Shown here in pieces: positions 46,418 through 57,252 of a stretch of 64,000 bases of DNA (positions are counted from its first letter, which is position 1; each line of letters opens with the position of its first letter). The notes under the pieces were generated by a model that did no database searches, was not told the DNA's origin, and saw only the letters and a program-made list of their open reading frames with translations. The DNA is from Apodospora peruviana (lineage: Eukaryota; Ascomycota; Sordariomycetes; Sordariales; Lasiosphaeriaceae): positions 4,278,001-4,342,000 of the forward strand of contig JAUEDM010000001.1 of NCBI GenBank assembly GCA_033439685.1, given 5' to 3'. Both the position numbers and the translations under genes were made by a program.

Positions 46418-48245
46418 GCCTGCTAGTCTGTGGATGTGGTGTCGGACCCGAGGAGTGGTGATTATGGTGATGTTTGTATTTATCTCGTTTGTAGGGGTTT
46501 TGGATTGATTCGTAGTTTCTTGTATATATTGTTGGCAGTTATTGGGATTCTTGTGTGGACCGTAACGCTATACTTGCTTTCTTTGCCTTAAAATCGTGGT
46601 TCTGAATGCATATCCTGGCCCAATCAACCAGTAAATCAATTGATGACACCTCAGAAGTGGCTTTTGCAGAAGAAGCACGGCGCCGTTGAGTCAGATGTTT
46701 CTTTGTTCTTGCAAGAACGAAAGAGAAACCCGACGCCTGTCTTAGTTTCTCTACAAAAGACTCCCCGGCATGTCGAAGGAACTGTAACCTCACCCCACAG
46801 TTCCGGTCTAGACCTTGGTGGTTCTACAGGCTCCTTGCCTCTTCGGTAGCGGGTCAAGATAGAGATAAAAATAAGCTTCCAACAAGGCAGGCAAAATGCT
46901 TGTAATTAATACCGCATCTGCCAAGATAAGAAAGATGGCTGGTATTCAAGTCGAATTCTTTGCAGCCTAGATGAAATCTGTTTGACGCCCAGTTGCGTAC
47001 AAACACCACAACACAAAGAGATGAAGGACATCAAAAGTATATGGTAATAGTGGTGGTTGTCTTTTCTTTGGCATGAAGCAACTGAGGTAACTTCTAATTA
47101 CCTAGGCATCTATGTAAATACCACTGAAACAAACAGAACGACGTTCGCAGCGGGGTCAGTCTAGATCTCGGAAGCTCGGAACAAATTGGAACAAGTATGT
47201 AGGTAGTTATCGCAGTGATATTACTTGCAGGGCTAGAACCAGAAAGCAGACTTTCGCACAGCAGGTCGGCTAATTATTACAAATCCCATACAATATCTTT
47301 ACAAAGGAATCGGATGCGCCCTTGCGTTGCGCCGACGCTCTTTTTTTCAACCATACCTACTTGGATCGTCCCAAAGGTTAGTAACAATACGCCGATCTCT
47401 ATGTCTATTGACAGTGAGTGATCCGACTAATTTAGAGTTAATTCGTGTAAGAATCACGCGGGCATAAGTCCCTGTGCCGCAGCCACAGGAAGGAGTCGGC
47501 CCCTTGGGTGTTTATGTGCGGGACCAGTGGCGAGAGCATATGTTAATATTGAAGAAACAATGCCCTCGGCTGTTGGGATACCTCCACATGTAATATGGAA
47601 TAGGCATAAAAATATGTCAGTCAGGGGTTGGGGGTGCCTTACCAGGCAGGTAGGAAGCGACATCGTTCAGGGGTGGATTTTTGCCGTCGGGGGTTAGGTT
47701 GCTTTGTCCCAGCTAGTTGGTTGCCTTTACGAATACAGGGGTAAGTAGCTACGAGGTACAGTTCAGGCGCCAAGTCGCCGGATTCAACCGTTTACGCCGC
47801 GTCGCATCTCATGGGACCAGGAATTCACAGAACAGACCGCACCACACCCACGGGTCACACACCCTTCACCCGACACTCTGGCAGCATCGTGACTTCTTCT
47901 CTCCATTTTACACTACCTACCCTTGCAGAACCGGGAAGATTCGTCCGGGAGGTGATCCAACGCCACGAATAATAGTGGTCTGACTCATTGTTTCGGCAAG
48001 GACGGTGAGTCCATGACTCTGTGTTGGCGAAACGCTCGCCAATCTCCTTCTTCTTCGGTAAACTCAGTGAACGAACGGGAGCTTGAATTCCTGTCCATCT
48101 TTCTCTGCACAGAACCAAGAATTACAGCACGCAAGATCGCCTCCTTGCTGCCAACTTTTGTGCCCCCACAATACCAAACCCTCGATCACACCACATTTTC
48201 TTCTGCCAATCATTCTACATCGTGAAATTCAAAGGAAAAACAATC
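46418..48245. other. Intergenic spacer
   Basis: No coding region recognised. It holds the promoter of the ankyrin gene and an AT-rich stretch around 46860-47110. Confidence 0.55.
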
Positions 48246-51200
48246 ATGGCACCAGCCACCACCAACAAGGAGGCCGGCCGCGCCATACTATCACTCCTCG
48301 AAGCATCCAAATTCCAACAGGTCATCGATCTTGTCGATCAAGAAGAACCAACCCCAGACCTGACCATCACCGACAAAGCCGGAAACGGCTCGCTACATCT
48401 CTTGGCCAAGAACGCCTTCAACTTCACAAGTAACCCTCCTAGTACCCTGCCCACAGAACTAGCAACCCTCCTCCTCGCCAAGGGCGTCGACCCAACGGCC
48501 CGGAACCGCCATGCCCAAACACCTCTCCATCTCCTCCTCCTCGGCAACCCGGAAGATATCGCCCCTCTCACCTCCTTGCTCGTAAACGCAGGAGTCAATA
48601 TCAACGCCCGGGACGCCAACGACCGAACATTTCTGTCAAATCTGCTCCTCAACCGGCCGGACGGCGGCCCAGCCCTCCACCAGATCCCCCTGACCCTCGG
48701 CGCGGACCCGAATGCGCGCGATGCAAGGGGCCGGTCTTTGCTGCATGAGATCGTGCACGAGGGGTACCAACCCGTCGAGCCGCGGCTGAGCTTTCTCGTC
48801 AACGCCGGGGCAGACCCACGCTGCGTGGACGGCGAGGGAAACAGTCTCTTCCATGAGGCGGTGACGGGGCCGTGTGCATGTGACCTCGAGACGTTGGAGG
48901 CGCTGCTGCGTGTTGGCGTGGATGTCGAGCAGGCGAACGGTGCCGGACGGACACCGTTGCATCTGTTTTGCAGTCTGGGTCACGATGCAGTCATCGGGGA
49001 GGAGACGGGCACTGAGTGTTGGGACTGGATATTGACCAGGGCAAAGAAGAGTGTCGCTGCGGCGGATCGCGATGGGAATACACCACTACATTTCGCATCG
49101 ATGGTGTCGGGTTATATGGTTGACAAGCTGCTGGAGGCCGGGGCGGATATCGTCGATGTTGCAAACGTCGATGGGCTGACGCCGGTACATCTGGCGGTTC
49201 GGGGTCGGCAGAGTAATATCGTGGGCCGGTTGCTCGAGACGAGCACCAAATCGCTCGGAGCAAGGGATAGGACCGGCCGCACGCCGCTGCACCATGCGTG
49301 TCGCTCGGGGCGACCAGAGACTGTGGCCTTGTTGCTCGATGCCGGCGCTGATCCTTCGCTGACTGATTACCAAGGCGTCACCGCTCTGGCAGCGTGTCTG
49401 GAGTTTGAGGACGAGCGGAAGCTGTGGGAAGGGTACAGGAGGCTGAACAAGCGGGAAGAGGAAGCGCTCGCAGAGTTCGGGAGCCAGATCTTTGTCGTGC
49501 CTGATTCTGAGTTTGGGGCGACGCTCGAGGACCCCGGCAGGCCGTTTGTTCGCTCGGGAAAAGCAATTCGCCAGTATGCCGGCGAGGACTTGCCTATGAC
49601 CATCAATACGGACCACGACACGGCGAAGATCGATGAGATTCTTGACATGATCGTGGCTTGGTCGGAGAGAATTGGCAAGGGGACTAACTGGATAGCGGAT
49701 GTCCTCAGGAATGGTCTTGACAAAATCAAAGGAAGGGGGTTGGAGTATATGACTGGGTGTTTCCGGCGTATTCTTTCTCGGATTACGCCAGGCGAGGCGG
49801 TTTCTGAACGCAACAAACCACAAGACATCAACGAGAGTTTCGAGCTTCTTCTCCGAAAATGCGAGTACACCAAAGTCGAGACTCTGTTCCACAAGGGGAT
49901 TAACTTCTTCGAACCGGACTACTCCCGCCACAGGGAAACAAAACTCCATATTCTCGCTAAATTCGGCTACGCCAATCTGCTGGAGAAGATCGGCACTCTC
50001 GAGGCAGAGTCTCAGTTCAATAACGGCAAGAAATGGCACGCGGCGGGTGACCCCGACCGTCCTGGGCTCGGCGACTGCACCGATCCAGACTCCATCAAGT
50101 CCCTCGACCCTTTTCTACTTTCGGCATGCCGCAGCGAGCTGCCAAACATGCAGGTCATCCGGGTGCTGGTCGAGAAGCTGCACGTGAATCCCAATGCCCA
50201 AGATGCTCTCAGACACGAGATCGACGAGTACGAGGAGAGGAAGACTGTGGGCCGTGACACGGCGCTCCACGAGCTCGCCCGTGGCATGCACTGGTGGCAG
50301 GTCGCGCTGGCGATACCCTATCTGTGCTCGCCAACAACTCCATTCTCGACGCCTTTGGATCTAAATGCGCGCAACTGGGAGGGTAGCACGCCATTACGTA
50401 CAGCGCTGGAGAGCAACGGGCCGTATGCTGAGCGAGCTGCCCGCGCCTTGATCGAAGCTGGGGCGGACGTCAACTCTGTCGACAGTTGGGGCAGCTCGAT
50501 CCTGGCGGCATCTGCATCTTCGAAGAACCTCGATCTGGTCGAGCTTCTTCTCTCCAAGGGCGCCATTCCGACCGTGGCTGACCTGATGGCTGCTATCGGT
50601 AGGGGACGGCAAGATCTGCTCGAGAGATTTCTGGCGGTGGCTGGCGCGGATCCGAATGGCCGCATGACAGACCGAAATAACGGTCGTCAGCTTGAGGATG
50701 AAGTAGATCTTGCTGCCGACTCTGAGCGATACGACTTTGTCTCGTTCGAGGCAGAAGCGCCGTTGTTGTACCGTACTGCATCGTTTCAGCTGCCGAATAT
50801 TGGAAGGACCGAAAAGAGGAGGGAAACGACAGCGGAGTTTATGCGGATTATTCTTGCCCATGGGGCGGATCCGTATGCGGAATACCGCCATGGCGTCGAG
50901 CCTCGAGATCCGGCGTGGCCGTCGTCCCCAATAGATGAGGATGAGAAAGATGTACAGGCACGGACTCCCACCGAGGTCGGTGAAGAGGTTCCCGGGGATG
51001 ATGAAGGAATTACAGTTGCTATTCATGAAGCAAACCCAAAAAAGGAAAAGGAAGTTTCGTTGGGTGGTTTCTGGGGTGACGGCGACGATGATGATGACGA
51101 CAATCATGATGAAGAGGAAGATGATGGCAATGACAGCAACGATAATGTCGAAGAGGAGGAGTATGATTATGACAACGACAACGACTCAGAGAACAGCAGC

Positions 51201-51995
51201 CTCTCTGTCGTCTCGGTTCCCGATTTTTCGCTGCCCGCAGGCACCCGCAGCTACGCTCGCCGGTGCGTCGCCAACGCTATCCTTGAAGACGGGTTCATCG
51301 GTCAGCCACTCTTTGAGCTGCCCAACCTCGACACCGAGCAGCACGACCCAGCAGGCCGCACTTTGCTTCTCTCAGCCTGCCGCAGCGCCCTCGGCGCAGA
51401 CAGGGCACTGCCCGGCACATCTGAAAGCAAGATCACCGTCGTGGAAACCCTTCTCTCCCGCGGCAGCAATCCCTTTGCCACTGATAACGCGGGCAAGAAT
51501 GCCCTCCACCATCTGCTCGAGTCTCACGACGCGCAAGGCGGTCAGCCGCCCGTCATCCGGCGCACTTTGCAGCTGTTTCTCCAGAAATATTCCTCGGTCG
51601 TGGACCAGGCTGATAGAAACGGCGATTACCCATTACATGCCGCACTCCGGCGTCGAATGCGGTATTTGTCCGTCACGGGTAGTAGTAGCGAATATGTCCA
51701 CGATGACCTCAACGGACTGATCGACGACCTTCTGGCGGCCGTAGCAGATGTTACTGTCTGCGACGGGCGTGGTAATACGGCACTGCATTACCTTGCTGCC
51801 AAGCAGGCGAGTCTGGGGGGTGAGGAGCAGCAGAGGCGCCTGTTTCGGGAATTTGTAGCGCGTGGCACAACTAAAGGGGTGAATTTGGTAAGTGTGCGGA
51901 ACGATACAGGGAAATCGGCGCTGGATGTGGCGGTTGCGAGGGGGAATCAGGTTGTTGTTCGGTTGTTTGACACCCAGGGGCTTTATAAGGGATGA
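48246..51995 (+). CDS. Large intronless ankyrin-repeat protein
   Basis: A single exon of 1249 residues from MAPATTNKEAG. An in-frame GTG lies 24 nt upstream but the ATG is the natural start. Ankyrin repeats fill about residues 50-390 (for example NGSLHLLAKNAF, QTPLHLLLLG, GNTPLHFASM, LTPVHLAVRG, RTPLHHACRSG) and recur in the middle (STPLRTALES, about 710) and at the C-terminus (KNALHHLLES, NGDYPLHAALRR, NTALHYLAAK). A highly acidic Asp/Glu/Asn tract sits near 940-985. There is no membrane helix, signal peptide, NTPase or kinase motif, so it is probably a cytosolic or nuclear scaffold. The absence of introns over 3.7 kb is unusual here. Function unknown. Confidence 0.88.
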   Translation: MAPATTNKEAGRAILSLLEASKFQQVIDLVDQEEPTPDLTITDKAGNGSLHLLAKNAFNFTSNPPSTLPTELATLLLAKGVDPTARNRHAQTPLHLLLLGNPEDIAPLTSLLVNAGVNINARDANDRTFLSNLLLNRPDGGPALHQIPLTLGADPNARDARGRSLLHEIVHEGYQPVEPRLSFLVNAGADPRCVDGEGNSLFHEAVTGPCACDLETLEALLRVGVDVEQANGAGRTPLHLFCSLGHDAVIGEETGTECWDWILTRAKKSVAAADRDGNTPLHFASMVSGYMVDKLLEAGADIVDVANVDGLTPVHLAVRGRQSNIVGRLLETSTKSLGARDRTGRTPLHHACRSGRPETVALLLDAGADPSLTDYQGVTALAACLEFEDERKLWEGYRRLNKREEEALAEFGSQIFVVPDSEFGATLEDPGRPFVRSGKAIRQYAGEDLPMTINTDHDTAKIDEILDMIVAWSERIGKGTNWIADVLRNGLDKIKGRGLEYMTGCFRRILSRITPGEAVSERNKPQDINESFELLLRKCEYTKVETLFHKGINFFEPDYSRHRETKLHILAKFGYANLLEKIGTLEAESQFNNGKKWHAAGDPDRPGLGDCTDPDSIKSLDPFLLSACRSELPNMQVIRVLVEKLHVNPNAQDALRHEIDEYEERKTVGRDTALHELARGMHWWQVALAIPYLCSPTTPFSTPLDLNARNWEGSTPLRTALESNGPYAERAARALIEAGADVNSVDSWGSSILAASASSKNLDLVELLLSKGAIPTVADLMAAIGRGRQDLLERFLAVAGADPNGRMTDRNNGRQLEDEVDLAADSERYDFVSFEAEAPLLYRTASFQLPNIGRTEKRRETTAEFMRIILAHGADPYAEYRHGVEPRDPAWPSSPIDEDEKDVQARTPTEVGEEVPGDDEGITVAIHEANPKKEKEVSLGGFWGDGDDDDDDNHDEEEDDGNDSNDNVEEEEYDYDNDNDSENSSLSVVSVPDFSLPAGTRSYARRCVANAILEDGFIGQPLFELPNLDTEQHDPAGRTLLLSACRSALGADRALPGTSESKITVVETLLSRGSNPFATDNAGKNALHHLLESHDAQGGQPPVIRRTLQLFLQKYSSVVDQADRNGDYPLHAALRRRMRYLSVTGSSSEYVHDDLNGLIDDLLAAVADVTVCDGRGNTALHYLAAKQASLGGEEQQRRLFREFVARGTTKGVNLVSVRNDTGKSALDVAVARGNQVVVRLFDTQGLYKG

Positions 51996-52845
51996 ATGAG
52001 GCCTTCATTTTGTTGCATATAAACTTTGAATAGATTCAGTTGCTCACGACGAATCATGGCTTTCTACATGTGAAATCAGTTATCAAATATGATACATCAC
52101 ATAAACTTTGTATGTAGACGCCATAACCTGAAAACAACTTATGACATTTTCTTGGAAGGACACACAGACTGGAGGTAACTGAGATAGCCAACATCAAAAT
52201 CACAACATTGCTCTGGACAAACTGTCCCATATCTTTCGGATCCTCGCCGCAATATAAGTGCAAAACCCGTCCAACAGTTTGTTAACGCCACGGACCATAT
52301 CCAGCAGCGGCCGCCTAATCCGCATTGTGAAACCAGCTGAGGACAGCTTGGTTTGATTTTGTTCATAACAGCCCAATCAAATCAGCTCACTGAGAATGTG
52401 AAATAAAATCCATGAGGCAATCACCAACAATACCCGGTATGGTGTCACAAGCGCACCGCCCAACATACCCAGCATGCAATTATCCTGTTAGCGCTGGGAT
52501 GCGGAGGAAGCGATGATAACTTCAATGCAGCCACAACGAGATGGAAGGGCAGAGGCTCATCTAATCATAACAAAACCGTTGCTATCAAACTACGAGAGAC
52601 AAGATGAATTATCCTCCCTACGCCGTCATAAGCAGCCCTGATTCTCACTTACAGTCACGAAGGCGGGTATATCCCTGATAAACCAAGCTCTCGGGATAAG
52701 TCTCGTCTTCAACCACGTCCTACATCTCAAGGCGCATCGATACTTTGCGAGGGAGGCTCATTTTCCCGTCTCATACCAAGACATCCTCTGAAAACTCACC
52801 CCATAGTACTATAGAAGAGACAATAAACCTAATCCCTTTGAGCAG
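51996..52845. other. Intergenic spacer
   Basis: 3' flank of the ankyrin gene and upstream part of a decayed gene; no other feature seen. Confidence 0.45.
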
Positions 52846-54164
52846 ACCAGATCGTCCTCTCCGTTCTGTTTGACGATATCACACGGCAGAGTAACAAAGA
52901 GACGGCACGGCTGGACGGCAAGGATATCGATATAGGGGCCAAAGTAACACAGGCCAAAGCAATAAACAACCCATCCCACCCAGACTTTCGAGCCCGTCGT
53001 CATATCCACGGCCAACCTCACAACCATCCGCTCGTCCCTCAACCCATTCGTCTACAACAATATCATGCGGTCATACATCCGCTTCGCGCTGTCCGTCGTC
53101 AGGCACGACAGCGACGTGCTCATGCTCACACACATAATTCTCTACTCTGACACCCTCGTCCCCAGGTGGTCTATCTGTTCCACAAATTCACCTACCTGCA
53201 CGGCACCCTCCACCTGCTCTACATGTTCGTCCTGATGGGACCTTCTCGACCATGATGCACCAACACCTCCACCAGAACGGCGTCCTCGACCGCGGATACG
53301 CCGTCCTCGATCACTTTTTTTCCATACATCATCGGCCCGCTGATGGGCCAGACGTGGCACTCGTTCTACTACCACCACAAAATGCACCACCGCGAGGGCA
53401 ACGGGCCAAACGATTTATCGTCGACGATGCGCTACCGGAGGGATAGCATCTGGTATTTTACGTGCTACTTTCTCCTGTTTTTGTTTCTCATTGAATTTTC
53501 GAGCTGACGTGGTCTTGTTACGTGCACCACCAAAAGCTGGCGGCCGCCAGGTTTCTGTTTTGGGAGGTCTCGGGCTGGAGCGCCGTCTATCTTCTCGCGA
53601 CGAGAATCATTTTTACCTGCGGCGGTGTTTGCGTTCGTCTTGCCCGCGCTGGTGCTGAGGCTGTGGCTCATGATGGCGATCTGGGACCAGCACGCGTTTA
53701 TCGATCGAGACGAGCTAGTCAGATTTCAAGTCGAGTATTACGTTGATCGATATTGCCGTGAGTCAATCCAAATCCGTGGTATATATAACCTGGACTGATT
53801 TGTAATATTATGTTATTAGAGCAACCGGCACTGCTTCAATGACGGCTATCACACCTCGCACCTTCTCAACCCGCGCCGGTATTGGCGCGACCACCCTACC
53901 GCCTTTCTCCAGCAAAAGGGGGCGTACGCGAAGAAGGGCTCTATAGTGCTGCACAGTCTGGACTACGTGATGTTGGCTATCCGACTGTTCATGAAGGATT
54001 ATGATCATCTCGCCCGGTGCATGATCCCGCTGGGGGATCAGACCAACCTGACGATGCAAGAGAGGAAGGCTTTTCTCAAGAGCCTTACCCGGCCGTTTAC
54101 GCAGGAGGAACTATTGGCCAGGTTTCGTCGTGGGGGTGTAAAGACGGAGAAGAAGAGTCGGTAG
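52846..54164 (+). pseudogene. Decayed fatty-acid-hydroxylase-superfamily gene
   Basis: Fragments in all three frames, in order, match one protein of the fatty-acid hydroxylase/sterol desaturase type. They are DITRQSNKETARLDGKDIDIGAKVTQAKAINNP, then FEPVVIST and NPFVYNNIMRSYIRFALSVVRHDSDVLMLTHIILY, a His-box HHKMHHREGNGPNDLSS, EVSGWSAVYLLA, and RHCFNDGYHTSHHLNPRRYWRDHP. The tail DYDHLARCMIPLGDQTNLTMQER runs to a stop at 54164. Frame changes occur near 52984 (extra T), about 53160 and about 53318 (a T7 run), with further loss around 53590-53740. One intron (about 53759-53819) is still intact. Such enzymes are di-iron membrane hydroxylases of lipids. Several independent breaks make a sequencing artefact unlikely, so it is called a pseudogene. 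Confidence 0.8.
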
Positions 54165-54412
54165 TGAGATGAGACTAGGAGATGCTGGCAGCCATATCAT
54201 TTATAATTAGTTTCTTTACTTTGGCTCAATATTTTATTATAATTAGGAAGTTCCCAGCCCTATCTCGTGCATTTCCTTCGTAGTATAGGTACGCATTATA
54301 CTATTCTTCATGCTCAAGTTTGCCCCAGTTCCTTACCTACACATACGTATCGCAATAATCCCGAGCATAGTGATATTTCGTTCAGATGGAGGAAAAAAGG
54401 AAAAAAGAAACA

Positions 54413-54518
54413 CGACCGAGCCCGGATTCGAACCGGGATCCGTCCACGCAACGGGGGGTAGACTAAATTCGATCTTCCGCCCGACGCCTAGCAGTATTAC
54501 CCCTTATACTACACGGCC
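54413..54518 (-). tRNA. tRNA-like gene, anticodon unresolved
   Basis: On the minus strand: acceptor GGCCGTG, then TAGTATAAGGGGTAATAC as D-arm, and T-arm CCCGGTTCGAATCCGGG with a perfect five-base-pair stem. The 3' acceptor strand is CTCGGTC, pairing at six of seven positions. The middle is about 56 nt, too long for a plain anticodon arm. Either an intron follows the anticodon or the element is decayed. I could not settle the anticodon; a GTC (Asp) reading in GCGTCGG lacks the usual U33. Confidence 0.5.
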
Positions 54519-55320
54519 ATGTTTCTTGCTGCAGGCGTTTGTAAAATGTGTTGGTATAGCCCAGGTAGGTGAGGTACGTATATTGTACTACGCGTTGAAC
54601 TGAACTTGAACCGGCCGAGCCACCCCACGTGAACTTCTTCACCCAACCTAAGGTACCATAATAATCGAGTTCGAAAAAGACAGATTTGAGCCGCTGGATT
54701 TGGATCGAGGCGGACGAAGCTTCTTGCCAACTGTTTGGCACTGTTCATTGAGCCAGCGCCTGACTGAGGCCGTGAATAAGTATCCCTAACAGGGCCCACC
54801 ACTCTGGATTCTCCAGCTAAGGTGAAAAGCGCGGATCATAGATACTGTAGAGAAAAGGAGGATGATATGTGGATTTCTATTTCTATAAAAGTCAATTGAA
54901 ATAGGAGATATAATGCAAGGTGCTCCACGACACATAACAGTCTAGACACTGCGCTACGCATCTGTGTTTATTGTAGATATATATACCAGGTAGGTAAGGT
55001 ACCTAGGTAGGCACGTGGTAGGGAGATAATGCGCTGGGCAGGGAGCCGGCTGCCTTATGACTAGGTCAAGGACAAGAAGTGATTAATCTGAAAGTTAATA
55101 CCACTTTGATTCAAAGTAAAGCAAATGGATATCCTGAGAGGTATACCTCATGCTCTACTTGGTCTAGTAACTGGCTCAGAATAAGAGAAAAAGAAAAAGA
55201 ATACAACTGCTACGCTGATGTTGATGAACTGTGAGTGGAAGCACGTCATTGGATGAATCAATTACTACATTAGCTCATTATTGGATTATTGCCGGGGCGG
55301 GGGAACTGCATCCTATGGAT

Positions 55321-55328
55321 TATAAATA
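55321..55328 (+). promoter_or_regulatory. TATA-like box
   Basis: TATAAATA about 250 nt upstream of the carrier-protein ATG. The distance implies a long 5' UTR if it is used. Confidence 0.35.
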
Positions 55329-55579
55329 GAGCGCCCTTGATCATTTCTTGAACTCGAACGTCTTTCAAAAGTTGAAAACAGCGCAATTCACAACATAACA
55401 GAGCATATATACTGTATTGTACATATCCAACAGGATTACGACTATCCATCCGTGGTTAGATTGGAATTATTCGTTGCGCATACTTTCTATACTCCGAATT
55501 CGGTATCCGGACCTTCCGCGTATTCGTTATTTTAAAGCAATCTGAGGGAGTCGGAACTGAATTTGTGCTGATCATCAAG

Positions 55580-57252
55580 ATGGCCACCGCAAATCCTCGT
55601 GATAGCGACACGGAAAGCCAGGCTTCAAGAACCAAAAAGACGACTTCCAACGAACAGACACCGCTTCTAGGCGGGGAAGCGTCGACGGCATCATCATCAT
55701 CATCTGACTTTGGCGAAGAATCACCCGAGGTTGTCAGTGTCCAAGAGGACGGACAGCAGCAGCAGCAGCAGCAGCAAGCAGAGAAGTCGCACACATCGGG
55801 TTGGTACATCCGGAGGATATTGGCGCTTGTCGCGGGCATCGCCATCCTCGCCGTCTTTATCAAGGGGTGGGTTGATGCCGGCAGCGATGTTCACGTAGGT
55901 TCATACCCAATTTTATCAGCCTCGCAGGCCACAGAATTCACATTGACTGATGATAGTTCGACCTGGGAAACGCACTCTGGAAGGCACTGGGAGGCGGGTT
56001 GAGCGGCGCTGCGTCCATGGTTCTGCAGGTGCTGCTTTTGATGGTGAGATTGCATCTTGTTCACTTCTCAAAGTCACACCAGCATAGAGTCCGAACTAAT
56101 ATCAAACCGATTTACCTTGCAGCCACTCAGGACCATCATGAACTACCAGTACCGCTTCGGAAATACCTTCACCGGCGCAACCAAGACCCTGTATCATGAT
56201 GGCGGACCCCGGCGGTACTACCAAGGTATTGGTGCGGCGCTTTTTCAAGGTAAATCTTCCCTGAAATCTAATTATTCATCACTTTTTGAAGCTGCCAGTT
56301 TATGTTTGCTAACAATCTGTGTTTTTGTGCCGTTTAATCAGGACCGATAGCGAGGTTCGGCGACACAGCTGCCAACGCCGGTATCCTAGCCTTGCTCCAG
56401 TCAAACTCGTACCTGAAGGACATGCCAGAGCTGGCCAAGACCGTTTTTGCGTCATTATGGTGGGTTTCTATCCTTGATAACTTACCGTTCCAATAATCAC
56501 CTAAATGTACATAGCGCTGCCTCCTTCCGAATGATCCTCACCCCGATCGACACCCTCAAGACAACCCTCCAGACGCGCGGTGCTCGCGGCACGAGCATCC
56601 TCCGCCAGCGCATCAAGACCAACGGGATCGGAAGCCTGTGGTGGGGAGCGTTTGCCACGGCCGCTGCGACGTTTGTTGGACACTACCCGTGGTTTGCTAC
56701 CGTAAGTAACTATGTTCAGTTCCTTTCTCGGTGCTAATTGATGGATACTGATGGATATGGGCAGTACAACTCCCTCCAACATTCCATACCGGACTACCCA
56801 GATCGACACCCTCTGGTGCTATGGCTCCTCCGTCTCGCCTTCATCGGGTTCGTTGCGTCGGTCGTCTCCGACTCGGTGTCCAACTCGCTGCGGGTCGTCA
56901 AGACGTATCGGCAGGTTAACGATACCAACGTCTCGTATAGTAAGTCTTTCTTTCTTTTTTATCTTAAGGCTGGCTACATTAACTGACATCACATCATAGC
57001 TGAGGCTGGCAGACTGGTTATCCAAGCGGACGGGATCCGCGGATTGCTCGGCAGAGGTCTCAAGACGCGAATCCTGTGCAACGGGCTCCAGTCGCTGCTG
57101 TTTACGATTCTTTGGAGGTTATTTTTGGATTTGTAAGTCTTACTCCTGTTGTTGATGGGGCCCTTGCTATATGCCTACCGGTGGACCAATGCTAACCTAT
57201 GGTAATAATGGTGATTAGATGGAATGAGAAGACGGGCTCAAATTCAACATGA
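55580..57252 (+). CDS. Mitochondrial-carrier-superfamily protein
   Basis: Eight exons: 55580..55894, 55957..56043, 56123..56249, 56342..56459, 56515..56701, 56765..56939, 57000..57132, 57219..57252. All phases close and give 391 residues. The last exon, read past a GTAAGT, ends WNEKTGSNST. The N-terminal 70 residues are hydrophilic and low-complexity, including EQTPLLGG and a run of eight Gln. A hydrophobic helix follows (RRILALVAGIAILAVFIKGW). Carrier-like repeats then follow. The second carries a clear P-x-D-x-x-K motif (TPIDTLKTTLQTRG), and the others are degenerate (PLRTIMNYQYRFG, SNSLRVVKTYRQ). The solute is unknown. The Ser/Gln-rich head is unusual for an inner-membrane carrier, so another organelle membrane is possible. 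Confidence 0.82.

Larger units (their letters stand above)
54165..55579. other. Intergenic spacer with a tRNA-like gene
   Basis: Holds the tRNA-like element at 54413-54518, several TACCTAGGTA-like motifs (about 55000) and the promoter of the carrier gene. No protein gene recognised. Confidence 0.5.

Noticed and set aside
48222..48245. Upstream in-frame GTG start for the ankyrin protein
   Set aside because: Nuclear fungal genes rarely start at GTG and the ATG at 48246 is in good context.
49086..50039. 317-residue minus-strand frame inside the ankyrin gene
   Set aside because: Antisense to clear ankyrin repeats.
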